Of a stretch of 64,000 nt of DNA, positions 9,324-18,382 are shown piece by piece. This stretch comes from Paenisporosarcina cavernae (GTDB taxonomy: Bacteria > Bacillota > Bacilli > Bacillales_A > Planococcaceae): the NCBI RefSeq assembly GCF_003595195.1, contig NZ_CP032418.1:1314501-1378500 (forward strand). Direction: 5' to 3'. Made by a program: the position numbers and the translations under genes. Position 1 is the stretch's first letter. Each line of letters opens with the position of its first letter. Below the pieces are notes generated by a model. That model worked only from the letters and a program-made list of their open reading frames with translations, made no database searches and was not told the DNA's origin.

Positions 9324-9355
9324 AAAAAAACTACTCCACTTAATATGGAGTAGTT
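9324..9355 (-). terminator. Intrinsic terminator of pbpA
   Basis: Perfect 10-bp stem (9329-9338 with 9346-9355), 7-nt loop, seven U on the minus strand. It separates pbpA from the Pho-controlled pst operon. Confidence 0.85.
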
Positions 9356-9363
9356 CGTCGTTA

Positions 9364-11592
9364 TTATTCTGCCGTACCTGTATTATCTTCTGTAGCATTT
9401 TCTTCTTCATCGACTGTTGGTACGCTTTTTTCATAAGCGGGTTGTATTTGAATATCTGCCGTTTGATTTGCCACTTCGGCATTTGCATGAGATTTTTTTA
9501 TTTCAAAAAATTTATCTGTTGCTGCTCGGGCAATATCGTTATTCGCATGTGAAAAAGGACCATTATTATTAAAAGGGACTGTTGGAACAATAATTGCGTA
9601 TGCAATTTCTGGTTTTTCATAAGGTGCGAATCCTATATGAGTTAAATTTATTTTATTTCCAGGTGCTTCCGCTGTTCCAGTTTTACCAGCGGCCGTATAC
9701 TTAATACCTCTAAACCAAGAAGTTGCTGTTCCTTGACTACCAGTATAAGCAAGCAGCATCCCTTCTCGTACGCGATTTATTTCTCGCGTGGAGTTAGAAA
9801 TTTTGTTTAACACGGTTGGTCCTATCTCAGTAAGTAACGGTCCCATTGTTTTCCCATCTAATGATGGTTCTCTAATTTCTTTAACAACATGAGGTTTTAT
9901 TCTAGTTCCTCCATTTGCAAGGGTGGAGACATACTGGGCTAGTTGCATCGTCGTATACGTGTCAAACTGTCCAATCGTTAAATCTAGGTACTTACCTGGA
10001 AGTACTGCTGGACCTTTACTTCCCGACGCTTCGTTAGGCAAATCAATGCCAGTCTTAATACCTAACCCGAACTGTGCATATGAATTTCGCAAAAGAGTAA
10101 AGGAAGCAGGACTTACATACATCGATTCACCGTAACGATAATTAGCGTTAGCTAGACGAATTCCTGTCTTAAACATATAGACGTTGGAAGAACGTTCTAA
10201 CGCTTTTAAATCACTGACTGCTACTTTAGAGCTTCGATTGAAAATGGAGCTTTTTATCGTTCCAGCAATATTAACCGGTTCATCAATTAACACGTCACCG
10301 ATATTAATCGCCCCTTCATGATATCCAGTTAATAAAGTAGCTGGTTTGACTGTAGATCCAACTTCATAAGCTGCTGTAAAAGCACCATATGCATAATCTA
10401 AGACGACTGTTTTTCCATCTTTGTCTTTACCTAATTGTTTCCCCACCATAGAAAGAACTTCACCCGTATAAGGATCCATCGCGACGAAAAATGCACTATT
10501 AAAATCTTTGGAATTAGGTTGTTTTTTTACTTCTAATAATTTATCAGAAATAAATTCTTCCATATAAGTTTGGAATTCGCTATCTATAGAAAGAACAAGA
10601 TCTTTTCCTGGTACGCCTTCATAAATCGTTTTCGTTTCCGTCACAGTTCCTTTGCCATCTGTGATGTTTTTGATCACTGATTTTTGCCCCTGCAATACTT
10701 CTTCATATTGTTGCTCAATATAACTTCTCCCTACACGGTCATTGCGAGAGTAGTCCCTACTTAAGAAATAGTCTACTTTCCCACTAGGCAACCCTTGCTC
10801 GGGTGAAGTCACTCTTCCTAATATCGATAAATTAGAAGTTGGAACACGGTTCCAATCTGTCGTAGTATTTACACCGGGTAAATCCGTTAAACGCTCCGAT
10901 ACACGAGCAAATTCTTCAGCTGTCACTTCATCATTCGGTTCATCTGCTCTTGGATTTGGATCCTTCGTTTTAATTACTTGGGGAGTTAATGCATATCCAG
11001 CGAGCATTTGACGATAAATCGCAAGTACTTCTAATTCATTTGGTGTAAAAGAAGCGAGTTCTTCTTCCGTAATACGTTCGCGAACTAATGTATCTAATTT
11101 GCGTTGTTGCTCTGTCGAAGACAAGCTTTCATCATTGATGATTTCATTTTTCTCGGCAGTTGACACTTTTTCATATGCTTCTTTTGTATGGAGTAAAATC
11201 CAGTAATCTTGCTTATCACGAAGAGTAATATCCGTTACACGTTTATCAATTAATATTGATAGTTTTTTTGCAATATCAAGCATTTCAGACTGTTTCGTCG
11301 TTTGTAACTTCGTATATGTAATCGCGTTTTGCGGCTCATTATCTACCATTAGTCTTCCAAAACTATCATAAATTCTACCTCTAGGTACGCTAGTGTTGAC
11401 AGGTACTTCTTCTGTCCTTGCTAATTTACGGACGAATTCTTCCCCCTGTACAATTTGCAAAAACCCTAATCTAAGTATTAATAAAGAAAATAGAAAGAAT
11501 ATGGATAGAAATAATATATTCATACGGAAAGCGACGTTTGCGCGAAGTTTTGCTTTCGGACTAGATGCTCTTTTTTTCTTTCCTGCACGCAT
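9364..11592 (-). CDS. pbpA: Class B penicillin-binding protein, PBP2a/PbpA type
   Basis: A 742-residue D,D-transpeptidase that cross-links peptidoglycan. It has a basic N-terminus and a single membrane anchor (~residues 25-48), a PBP dimerisation domain (GRIYDSFGRLMVDNEP), then the transpeptidase domain. The active-site motifs are STVK (Ser nucleophile, in VGSTVKPATLL), SSN and KTGTAE. Position directly upstream of pstS matches B. subtilis pbpA (yqgF), which works with PbpH/RodA in side-wall elongation. The C-terminal tail is acidic and Glu/Asn/Thr-rich. Confidence 0.93.
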   Translation of the reverse strand: MRAGKKKRASSPKAKLRANVAFRMNILFLSIFFLFSLLILRLGFLQIVQGEEFVRKLARTEEVPVNTSVPRGRIYDSFGRLMVDNEPQNAITYTKLQTTKQSEMLDIAKKLSILIDKRVTDITLRDKQDYWILLHTKEAYEKVSTAEKNEIINDESLSSTEQQRKLDTLVRERITEEELASFTPNELEVLAIYRQMLAGYALTPQVIKTKDPNPRADEPNDEVTAEEFARVSERLTDLPGVNTTTDWNRVPTSNLSILGRVTSPEQGLPSGKVDYFLSRDYSRNDRVGRSYIEQQYEEVLQGQKSVIKNITDGKGTVTETKTIYEGVPGKDLVLSIDSEFQTYMEEFISDKLLEVKKQPNSKDFNSAFFVAMDPYTGEVLSMVGKQLGKDKDGKTVVLDYAYGAFTAAYEVGSTVKPATLLTGYHEGAINIGDVLIDEPVNIAGTIKSSIFNRSSKVAVSDLKALERSSNVYMFKTGIRLANANYRYGESMYVSPASFTLLRNSYAQFGLGIKTGIDLPNEASGSKGPAVLPGKYLDLTIGQFDTYTTMQLAQYVSTLANGGTRIKPHVVKEIREPSLDGKTMGPLLTEIGPTVLNKISNSTREINRVREGMLLAYTGSQGTATSWFRGIKYTAAGKTGTAEAPGNKINLTHIGFAPYEKPEIAYAIIVPTVPFNNNGPFSHANNDIARAATDKFFEIKKSHANAEVANQTADIQIQPAYEKSVPTVDEEENATEDNTGTAE

Positions 11593-11630
11593 ATAATTTC
11601 CCCCCGTCTGTTTAAAAATTCACCTTGTCT

Positions 11631-11659
11631 ATTATAACAGGAATTGGTTTGTATAAACA
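11631..11659 (-). promoter_or_regulatory. Extended -10 promoter of pbpA
   Basis: Minus strand TGTTATAAT gives a TG-n extended -10 with perfect TATAAT (11631-11636). A weak TGTTTA lies 17 nt upstream (11654-11659). The promoter is about 40 nt before the pbpA ATG. Confidence 0.55.
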
Positions 11660-11827
11660 TGATTCTCTAGGCATCTTTCCAAGTATTTTCATGCAGCATT
11701 TTTTAAATGAAATAACGGAAAATAGAAATGCTAGTGATATGTTAAATCGAATAGGAATATAAACTATTTGTCTGAAGAGAAGAATTGCGGTTTTCAGAGT
11801 CAACTTGTTAAACTTTAATGTGCATTC

Positions 11828-12146
11828 GGACACTCTGTCGAACCATTGGAACACTTCCCGTCAGCATTAGGACAATTTGTTTCAACATTAGGACACTCTG
11901 CCTCAACATTGGGACACTCTGCCGCTTCATTGGGACACTTTGTTTCAACATTGGGACACTTCCCGTCAACATTAGGACACTCTGCCGCTTCATTGGGACA
12001 CTTCCTCTCAACATTGGGACACTCTGCCTCAACATTGGGACACTCTTCCTCAACATTGGGACACTTCCCGTCAGCATTAGGACACTTCCCCTCAACATTG
12101 GGACACTCTGCCGCCGCTTCATTGGGACACTTTCACGAGACTTCAG
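11828..12146. repeat. 21-bp tandem repeat array (~15 units) between pbpA and sodA
   Basis: Units start with GGACAC and end with CATTG or CATTA. The start positions 11828 to 12101 advance in exact 21-bp steps for 14 units; unit 14 is 24 bp (an extra 3 bp) and a degenerate unit begins at 12125. The middle 9-10 bases vary among a few recurring forms (TCTGCCTCAA, TCTGCCGCTT, TTCCCGTCAA, TTTGTTTCAA). Because 21 is divisible by three, all frames on both strands stay open for ~350 bp; I treat those reading frames as artefacts. The ~210 bp between the pbpA promoter and the array shows nothing I can name. Confidence 0.92.
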
Positions 12147-12222
12147 GTCACGTTGCTGAGTCAATAGAGAACTCTTCTATATTCTCACACTACTCGATCC
12201 TTCTTTCGCCCATCATTTCCCA

Positions 12223-12256
12223 TAAAAAAACACACTTGTAAGACGCTACAAGTGTG
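12223..12256 (-). terminator. Intrinsic terminator of sodA
   Basis: Perfect 10-bp stem (12231-12240 with 12247-12256), 6-nt loop, U7 on the minus strand, just after the sodA stop. Confidence 0.85.
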
Positions 12257-12273
12257 TGTAAAGTTCAATGTTC

Positions 12274-12882
12274 TTATTTTGCTGCTTCGTAACGTTTTGA
12301 AACTTCATCCCAGTTCACAACATTCCAGAATGCTGCAATATAATCTGGACGACGGTTTTGATAGTTTAGGTAATATGCATGTTCCCAAACATCTAATCCT
12401 AAGATCGGAGTTTTACCTTCCATAATTGGTGAATCTTGGTTTGGTGTAGATGAAAGTTCTAACTCACCATTCACTACTGATAGCCAAGCCCAACCAGAAC
12501 CAAAGCGTGTAGCTCCAGCTTTTGCGAATTCTTCTTTAAACGAATCAAAGCTACCGAATTTCGCGTCAATTGCTTCAGCTAAAGCACCCGTTGGAGCTCC
12601 GCCGCCATTTGGTGAAAGTAATTGCCAGAATAATGAATGGTTAGCATGTCCTCCACCATTATTGCGAACTGCAGTGCGAGCTGATTCTGGCACTGCGTCA
12701 AGATTAGCAATTAGCTCTTCTACTGATTTAGAAAGCAAATCATCATGACCTTCTAATGCATTATTTAAATTCGTTACATACGCGTTATGATGTTTTGTGT
12801 GGTGAATATTCATCGTTTCTTTGTCAATGTGTGGTTCAAGTGCATCTTCTGCATAAGGTAGTGCTGGTAATTCATAAGCCAT
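12274..12882 (-). CDS. sodA: Manganese superoxide dismutase
   Basis: A 202-residue Mn/Fe superoxide dismutase that converts superoxide to O2 and H2O2 in the cytosol. The metal ligands are visible in order: H in MNIHHTKHH (His ~27), H in NHSLFW (~82), D and H in LDVWEHAYY (~164, ~168). [14 protein letters not shown] precedes the third ligand. The Mn form is inferred from family context (SodA of Bacillales). Own promoter and terminator; the yqgC-sodA-pbpA order is conserved with B. subtilis. Confidence 0.97.
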   Translation of the reverse strand: MAYELPALPYAEDALEPHIDKETMNIHHTKHHNAYVTNLNNALEGHDDLLSKSVEELIANLDAVPESARTAVRNNGGGHANHSLFWQLLSPNGGGAPTGALAEAIDAKFGSFDSFKEEFAKAGATRFGSGWAWLSVVNGELELSSTPNQDSPIMEGKTPILGLDVWEHAYYLNYQNRRPDYIAAFWNVVNWDEVSKRYEAAK

Positions 12883-12911
12883 TTGTCGTTCCTCCTAGTC
12901 AATTGTTCATA

Positions 12912-12939
12912 ATTGTATTAACACTAGTAAGCGTATCAA
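12912..12939 (-). promoter_or_regulatory. Sigma-A-like promoter of sodA
   Basis: Minus strand TTGATA (12934-12939), 16-nt spacer, TACAAT (12912-12917), about 30 nt before the sodA ATG, which follows AGGAGG. Confidence 0.55.
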
Positions 12940-13000
12940 AGTTGAAAGAATCGTTCAAATATTACGTTCTTTATTTTTCATTTTCAGACTTTGGTCTGAA

Positions 13001-13480
13001 TTATACATACCAGACGAAAATGACAATCATTAGGGAGGTAACAATCCCTTTCGTTATAACAGATGTCAAGAACCCTATTAGAGATCCTATACCTGTTTTA
13101 ACAGACTGTTTAAAAGAACTTCTCGTAACTAACAATTCACCTAAAATAGCCCCAATTAGAGGTCCAAGGATAATTCCGATGATGGGAAGAATGAAAGGAC
13201 CAACTAGTAGTCCAATCGTACTTCCCCAAATTCCGGCTTTGCTGCCTCCAAACCTCTTAATTCCAAAGGCATTAGAGAAAAAGTCAGCTCCAAATAGCAA
13301 AATTAAAAAGAGAAGTTCAATCACCCAAAATGTCCACGTCATCTCGGAAAAGCCGTTGAATAATCCATACACCACAAACCCTAAAAATACGAACAGAACA
13401 GAAGGAATAATAGGATAAATCAACCCAACATACGCAATGACAAATAATGCGATGACAAAAACCCAAGAAACAGCTTCCAT
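13001..13480 (-). CDS. yqgC: DUF456 membrane protein (YqgC)
   Basis: A 159-residue integral membrane protein with four or five hydrophobic segments. Its glycine-rich middle (GSKAGIWGSTIGLLVGPFILPIIGIILGPLIGAILGE, in part) is characteristic of DUF456. Function unknown. It overlaps the upstream Na/Pi cotransporter by 1 nt, so both are probably co-transcribed. Position next to sodA is as in B. subtilis. Confidence 0.88.
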   Translation of the reverse strand: MEAVSWVFVIALFVIAYVGLIYPIIPSVLFVFLGFVVYGLFNGFSEMTWTFWVIELLFLILLFGADFFSNAFGIKRFGGSKAGIWGSTIGLLVGPFILPIIGIILGPLIGAILGELLVTRSSFKQSVKTGIGSLIGFLTSVITKGIVTSLMIVIFVWYV

Positions 13481-15111
13481 TATGCTCGTTTCCCTAGAAC
13501 TGCTTCCGCAATATTTACTGCGTGATCTCCGATTCGTTCTAAATTACTCACGATATCAACAAAGACAATTCCAGCTTGTCCTGAACATTGACCTTCATTT
13601 AAACGCATAATGTGTTTTTTGCGGAATTTACGTTCCATTTTGTCAATTAAATCTTCCTGTTCAGCAACTTCTCTCGCTAAATCTAAGCTATTTGTATCTA
13701 ATGATTCAATCGCTTTTTCAACCGTTTTAATCGTTAATTCAAACATTTCCGTTAAATCTTCCAACGCATCTTCTGTCAATTTCACACGGTTTGCCATTTG
13801 ATAATCGACAAGCTCAATAATGTTTTCAAAATGATCTCCGATTCGCTCGATGTCACGAACAGTTTCCATTAAGACAACATGTCTTGTGGAATCGACATTG
13901 GAGATAGATTCCGCAGAAATGAGCACTAAATAATCGGTAATTTTTGCATCTAAGTTATTAATTGCTGCTTCTATTTGGTAGCCAGTTTCAGCATGCTTTT
14001 TGTTTTGTGTTTTTAAATAGTCAAATGTTTCTTGTAAACCTTGTACACTAAATTTACCCATTCGAAGAATTTCTTCTTTCGCTTGTCCAATTGCTAACGA
14101 AGGAGCCGTTTCAATAAAGTGTGGATCTAAATGTTTCGCTTTATATTCAATCGTTACATCTTCACCTGGAATGAATTTCGTTACGAGATACGCCCAAGCT
14201 CCGATTAATGGGAATTGAATAACCGTATTGACAACGTTAAACGAACCATGAGCAAATGCAATTTGCATCTTTGCTTCTAAATCTAAAAGCCCTGTGATCC
14301 AAATAATATAATTGGTAAACGGATGTAAAAATATTAAAAAGATAACAGAGCCAACTAAGTTAAATAAAACATGGGTTGCTGCAGCGCGTTTTGCTGCGAT
14401 AGATGCACCAATAGAAGCCAAAACCGCAGTTATGGTTGTTCCGATATTATCTCCGAATAAAACGGGTAATGCTGCCTTTAAATCAATGATATTTTCTGCG
14501 TATAACCCTTGAAGAATACCGACTGTAGCACTTGAAGACTGCACAATAACTGTAAATAGGGTTCCGATGACTACCCCTAAAATAGAGTGTTCACTCATAT
14601 CAGTCGTTAGTTCAATAAAAGTAGGAAGTTCGCGTAATGGCTTCATTCCACCACTCATTAATTCCATCCCTAAGAATAGACCACCAAAGCCAAAAATAAC
14701 TTCTCCAAGATTTTGCCATTGATTTTTTTTAATAAAGAAAATCAAGAATGCTCCAATTGCCATAATCGGCAAAGCATACTCCCCTACATCAAAACCTATA
14801 ATAAACGCGGTGACAGTTGTTCCGATATTTGCCCCCATGATAACTCCGATCGCTTGACGAAGTGTCATGAATCCTGCCGAAACAAGCCCTACTGTGATAA
14901 CGGTTGTTCCCGAACTAGATTGAATCAAAATCGTAACGACGATCCCAACCAAGACGCCCATAAATGGATTTGTTGTGAAACGATCGAGAATATTTCGCAA
15001 TCGGTCTCCAGCTGCCTTTTGCAAACCGTCTCCCATATATTTTATCGCAAATAAGAAGATCCCCAATCCTCCTATAAATTGAAACAACATTTCTTGCCAA
15101 TTCACTTCCAC
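13480..15111 (-). CDS. Na+/phosphate cotransporter (NptA/YjbB family) with PhoU-like C-terminal domain
   Basis: About 543 residues. The membrane part carries two inverted repeats with the QSSSGTTVITVGLV and QSSSATVGILQGL signatures of Na/Pi cotransporters, plus GDNIGTTITA. The C-terminal ~200 residues form a PhoU-like helical domain (ERIGDHFENIIELV; LERIGDHAVNIAE). It probably moves phosphate with sodium, or exports it when in excess. The start is uncertain: TTG at 15123 abuts the AGGAG site, so GTG at 15111 (12 nt after it) is preferred. Its nearness to pst hints at a phosphate cluster. Confidence 0.9.
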   Translation of the reverse strand: MEVNWQEMLFQFIGGLGIFLFAIKYMGDGLQKAAGDRLRNILDRFTTNPFMGVLVGIVVTILIQSSSGTTVITVGLVSAGFMTLRQAIGVIMGANIGTTVTAFIIGFDVGEYALPIMAIGAFLIFFIKKNQWQNLGEVIFGFGGLFLGMELMSGGMKPLRELPTFIELTTDMSEHSILGVVIGTLFTVIVQSSSATVGILQGLYAENIIDLKAALPVLFGDNIGTTITAVLASIGASIAAKRAAATHVLFNLVGSVIFLIFLHPFTNYIIWITGLLDLEAKMQIAFAHGSFNVVNTVIQFPLIGAWAYLVTKFIPGEDVTIEYKAKHLDPHFIETAPSLAIGQAKEEILRMGKFSVQGLQETFDYLKTQNKKHAETGYQIEAAINNLDAKITDYLVLISAESISNVDSTRHVVLMETVRDIERIGDHFENIIELVDYQMANRVKLTEDALEDLTEMFELTIKTVEKAIESLDTNSLDLAREVAEQEDLIDKMERKFRKKHIMRLNEGQCSGQAGIVFVDIVSNLERIGDHAVNIAEAVLGKRA

Positions 15112-15251
15112 GAATGAATTCAACTCCTAGAATAATAGTTTTTCACGTCCCTATTATCCTTTTTAACAGGTATAATTGTAAAGAAACTATACAAAAAATT
15201 TACACGAACGTAATATTCCAACATCTATATGGAAAAAGAAGGAGATTTTCG

Positions 15252-15755
15252 ATGTTTTATCTACAACTTTTTAAAGCTTCCCTATCAAGTCCCAAAAAAT
15301 TAGCAGCTTTTCGAATGCTTCCCATTGGGAAAGTCATGAAGTATCTATTTACATTAGTCACACTTATTTCCATTGTATCTTTTTTAACGTTTACATCTTC
15401 TATTACCTCGTTCGGTGAGATGGATGTGACATTTCCTAATTATATGGAAGAAATGAAATGGATCTTGTACCCTTTTGCGATTATTTTACAATTTGTTGTA
15501 GCAACGCTTTTGTTATTTACTCAAATTAGTATTGTTGCATATATTGGGTTATTAATCGGAAGAGTCTGGAAGAGACGAATAGAGTTCCGTCAAATTTGGA
15601 GGACTGCAGCCATAGCTTATACGGCTCCATTTCTTGTAGCTTTTATATTGAACTTCTTTCCCACTTCTGATACGGTTGGAACTTTTGTTAGTTTTCTACT
15701 CCATTTAGTCGTTGTGCTCTGGTCTGTGTCGTTTTATCCAAAAAATGTGGCATAA
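15252..15755 (+). CDS. DUF1189 family membrane protein
   Basis: 167 residues with four hydrophobic segments. The N-terminus (YLQLFKASLSSPKKLAAFR) matches the DUF1189 family signature 'SLYSPK..A.fR'. The start at 15252 follows GGAG at a good distance; the longer open frame to 15114 has no ribosome site. Function is unknown. It is divergent from the cotransporter gene and leads toward yqfZ and ispG. Confidence 0.8.
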   Translation: MFYLQLFKASLSSPKKLAAFRMLPIGKVMKYLFTLVTLISIVSFLTFTSSITSFGEMDVTFPNYMEEMKWILYPFAIILQFVVATLLLFTQISIVAYIGLLIGRVWKRRIEFRQIWRTAAIAYTAPFLVAFILNFFPTSDTVGTFVSFLLHLVVVLWSVSFYPKNVA

Positions 15756-15796
15756 AGTAAGATCTCTTCACATACAAGTGTGAAGAGGTGATTTTC

Positions 15797-16129
15797 ATGA
15801 AAATAGTCGGACTAGCAATTGTCATACTACTGATTAGCACAATGATTCGCATGGACTTAGTAGAAGGAACAATCTCATTAGCAAATTTCGAGGAATCGAG
15901 TCAATGTGAGGAGTCCCATTCTCCAGTGGACTATGTCGTTGTAAAAGTAGAAGAAGAAGATTCCATTGAATCGTTACTTGGAATATATAGTGATTCCCAG
16001 CTTTCATTCCCAGAAAAAGTGCAAGCATTTTATGTATTAAATCCAGTGTATAAAAAACAGGAGATACTTCCTGGAGAGTTGGTCAAAATTCCGGTAACCT
16101 CTCTTATACCAACTACTTGTACAAAGTAA
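15797..16129 (+). CDS. yqfZ: YqfZ-like secreted LysM-type protein
   Basis: A 110-residue protein with an N-terminal hydrophobic segment (signal or anchor). A domain follows with LysM-like wording (VVVKVEEEDSIESLLGIY..FYVLNPVYKKQEILPGELVKIP). The start at 15797 follows GAGGTG; an in-frame ATG at 15788 is too close to it. It lies directly upstream of ispG, where B. subtilis has yqfZ. Peptidoglycan binding is a family-level inference. Confidence 0.75.
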   Translation: MKIVGLAIVILLISTMIRMDLVEGTISLANFEESSQCEESHSPVDYVVVKVEEEDSIESLLGIYSDSQLSFPEKVQAFYVLNPVYKKQEILPGELVKIPVTSLIPTTCTK

Positions 16130-16218
16130 TCGGAATCTTTCTTTCTTGTGTTTCGTCCTAAATCACTGATAAGATATAGGATAGAGATGGCGCAAGCCTC
16201 AGAAGGAGAGATTGAGAT

Positions 16219-17331
16219 ATGCCAGAAATAATACATCGTTCTAAAACACGTCCTGTACGTGTTGGAGACCTTACTATAGGTGGAAGTAATGAGCTTTTCA
16301 TTCAAAGTATGACAACAACAAAAACACATGATGTGGAAGCAACAGTTGCGGAGATTCACCGTTTAGAAGAAGCTGGTTGTCAAATTGTTCGTGTCGCTTG
16401 TCCTGATGAGCGAGCAGCAGATGCGATCGCAGACATAAAAAAACAAATAAATATTCCTTTAGTGGTCGATATTCACTTCGATTATAAATTGGCATTGAAA
16501 GCAATTGAAAATGGTGCTGATAAGATTCGGATTAATCCCGGTAATATCGGACGTAAAGAAAAAGTAGAAGCGGTTGTCAATGCTGCTAAAGCGAAAGGCA
16601 TACCCATCCGTATTGGTGTAAACGCTGGATCACTTGAGCGCAAAATTTTAGAAAAATACGGCTACCCTACTGCTGATGGTATGGTAGAAAGTGCCTTACA
16701 CCATATCAAAATTCTAGAGGACTTGGACTTCCATGATATTATCGTATCGCTTAAAGCGAGTGATGTTAGCTTAGCTATAGAAGCGTACGTTAAAGCCTCA
16801 CAAGCATTCGATTATCCTCTACATTTAGGGATTACGGAGTCAGGGACCTTATTTGCCGGTTCCATAAAAAGTGCAGCTGGACTAGGAGCACTTTTAAGTC
16901 ATGGCATTGGGAATACTTTACGAGTTTCGTTAAGTGCTGACCCTGTGGAAGAAATCAAAGTAGCTCGAGAGTTACTTAAAGTCTTTGGCCTTTCTTCTAA
17001 TGCAGCGACCTTAATTTCATGTCCTACTTGTGGGCGAATTGAAATTGATCTCATCTCCATAGCAAATGAAGTAGAAGAATATATTTCTCATATTAAAGCA
17101 CCAATTAAAGTAGCGGTACTTGGTTGTGCAGTAAACGGACCTGGTGAAGCCCGCGAAGCTGATATTGGAATTGCAGGAGCACGTGGAGAAGGACTTCTAT
17201 TCATGAAAGGAAAAACTGTTCGTAAAGTTCCCGAAGAGACGATGGTAGAAGAGCTAAAACTAGAAATCGATAAAATTGCGCAAGAATATTTTGAAAAGCA
17301 AGCTGCGGAAAAAGAATTGGAAGTGAAATAA
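16219..17331 (+). CDS. ispG: 4-hydroxy-3-methylbut-2-en-1-yl diphosphate synthase
   Basis: A 370-residue [4Fe-4S] enzyme of the MEP isoprenoid pathway, turning MEcPP into HMBPP with reducing flavodoxin/ferredoxin. The TIM-barrel N-terminal half carries [11 protein letters not shown] and [12 protein letters not shown]. The cluster cysteines are in SCPTCGR and in [11 protein letters not shown], with the conserved Glu there. AGAAGGAGAG precedes the ATG. The next enzyme of the pathway, IspH, is encoded 6 kb away (23089-24066). Confidence 0.97.
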   Translation: MPEIIHRSKTRPVRVGDLTIGGSNELFIQSMTTTKTHDVEATVAEIHRLEEAGCQIVRVACPDERAADAIADIKKQINIPLVVDIHFDYKLALKAIENGADKIRINPGNIGRKEKVEAVVNAAKAKGIPIRIGVNAGSLERKILEKYGYPTADGMVESALHHIKILEDLDFHDIIVSLKASDVSLAIEAYVKASQAFDYPLHLGITESGTLFAGSIKSAAGLGALLSHGIGNTLRVSLSADPVEEIKVARELLKVFGLSSNAATLISCPTCGRIEIDLISIANEVEEYISHIKAPIKVAVLGCAVNGPGEAREADIGIAGARGEGLLFMKGKTVRKVPEETMVEELKLEIDKIAQEYFEKQAAEKELEVK

Positions 17332-17924
17332 TGCCGAAACAATCTATTCGATTCGGAATTGATATCGATGGAACGGTCACATGTCCAACTTCCCTTTTAC
17401 CGCATATAAACGAGGCATTTTCTTGTAATTTAGTTTTAGACGATATTAAAGAGTATGATTTAACGGCTGCTTTCCCCGTGGATCGCAATGCGTTTTACAA
17501 ATGGTTTAAAGAAGCGGAACCAAAAATTTATGAAACCTCCCCTATTCAACAACACGCAAAGCAAGTTTTAGATAAATGGAAAAAACAACATGAGGTGTAT
17601 TTTATCTCCGCACGTGGTGAAAATGTGTGGGATGTAACTGTCGATTGGTTCAAGAAAGAAGAAGTTCTTTATGATCATTTAATTTTAACAGGTTCTCATG
17701 ACAAAATTAGTGCTGCTAAAGAGCATAAAATTGAATTGTTTTTAGAAGATAAACATGATAATGCAGTTACGCTTCATGAAGAATTAAACATTCCTGTTTT
17801 ACTTTTTAACACACCATACAATCAAGAACCTATACCTGATGGTGTTCACCGAGTGAACAATTGGAAAGAAGCAGAACATTGGGTAGACCGTTTCATCATT
17901 ACCAATGCATTTCCCATAAAATAA
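17331..17924 (+). CDS. yqfW: HAD-type nucleotidase YqfW
   Basis: A 197-residue haloacid-dehalogenase-like hydrolase of the 5'(3')-nucleotidase type. Motif I is GIDIDGTVT (nucleophile Asp ~11), motif II the Ser/Ala of FISARGE, motif III K and D in LFLEDKHDNA. It shares the A of the ispG stop codon (TAATG), so is translated with ispG. The substrate is unknown; a deoxynucleoside monophosphate is plausible. Confidence 0.88.
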   Translation: MPKQSIRFGIDIDGTVTCPTSLLPHINEAFSCNLVLDDIKEYDLTAAFPVDRNAFYKWFKEAEPKIYETSPIQQHAKQVLDKWKKQHEVYFISARGENVWDVTVDWFKKEEVLYDHLILTGSHDKISAAKEHKIELFLEDKHDNAVTLHEELNIPVLLFNTPYNQEPIPDGVHRVNNWKEAEHWVDRFIITNAFPIK

Positions 17925-17928
17925 CGAA

Positions 17929-17960
17929 GACCCATTGTGTTTTTCCACAATGGGTCTTTT
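17929..17960 (+). terminator. Terminator between yqfW and zur
   Basis: Perfect 11-bp stem (17929-17939 with 17946-17956), 6-nt loop, TTTT on the plus strand. It separates convergent genes; the U-tract for the minus strand is weak. Confidence 0.8.
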
Positions 17961-17971
17961 CCTATTCATAT

Positions 17972-18382
17972 TTATGCACAGAGTGGGCATTTTCCAAAGA
18001 TTTCGAACCGATGTTGCTCAATTTCATATCCTTTTAATGATTCTTTTACTTGCGGAATAGGACAAATGGAAAGTTCTTTTATCTCTCCGCATGACAAACA
18101 AATAAAATGATGATGATGATGATCGGTTTCACATTGCATTCGAAATTGTTTTTCTCCCGAAAAGTCCATTTCATCCAAAATACCATGGCCAACAAATGTG
18201 CTTAAATTCCGATAAATAGTATCGAAACTAAGACTAGGTGAGTCTTCGGATAAATGATTTAACACATCCTTAGCAGAAAGGTACCGATCCGTTTGTGCAA
18301 AGATAGAAAGAATTTTTTCCCGCTGATCTGTTTTTTTATAACCTTTCCCTTTTAAAATTTCCCATGCCTTTTTCTCATTCAT
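17972..18382 (-). CDS. zur: Fur-family zinc uptake regulator Zur
   Basis: A 136-residue Fur-family repressor. The winged-helix N-terminal half ends in SFDTIYRNLSTF. The metal-sensing/dimerisation half has a histidine run (DHHHHHFICLSCGE) and a C-terminal CPLC, giving the structural zinc CxxC pairs (CLSC; CPLC). Identification as Zur rather than Fur/PerR rests on the adjacent znuB-znuC genes, which it overlaps by 8 nt, and a Zur-like operator at 20021-20041. Confidence 0.9.
   Translation of the reverse strand: MNEKKAWEILKGKGYKKTDQREKILSIFAQTDRYLSAKDVLNHLSEDSPSLSFDTIYRNLSTFVGHGILDEMDFSGEKQFRMQCETDHHHHHFICLSCGEIKELSICPIPQVKESLKGYEIEQHRFEIFGKCPLCA

Noticed and set aside
11612-11854. 80-residue minus-strand frame upstream of pbpA
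   Set aside because: It covers the pbpA promoter, starts in the repeat array and shows no family resemblance.
11828-12146. CRISPR array
   Set aside because: Units are contiguous 21-bp tandem copies without unique spacers and no cas genes are present.
11808-12241. Long overlapping open frames on both strands (e.g. SVPMLRQSVPM-type and GHSASTLGHF-type peptides)
   Set aside because: They arise because a 21-bp repeat keeps every frame open; no ribosome site or codon signature, and the frames begin and end with the repeat.
13610-13801. Plus-strand open frames opposite the cotransporter and similar antisense frames elsewhere (e.g. 4276-4710, 44062-44469)
   Set aside because: They are shadows of well-supported minus-strand genes, with no ribosome sites.
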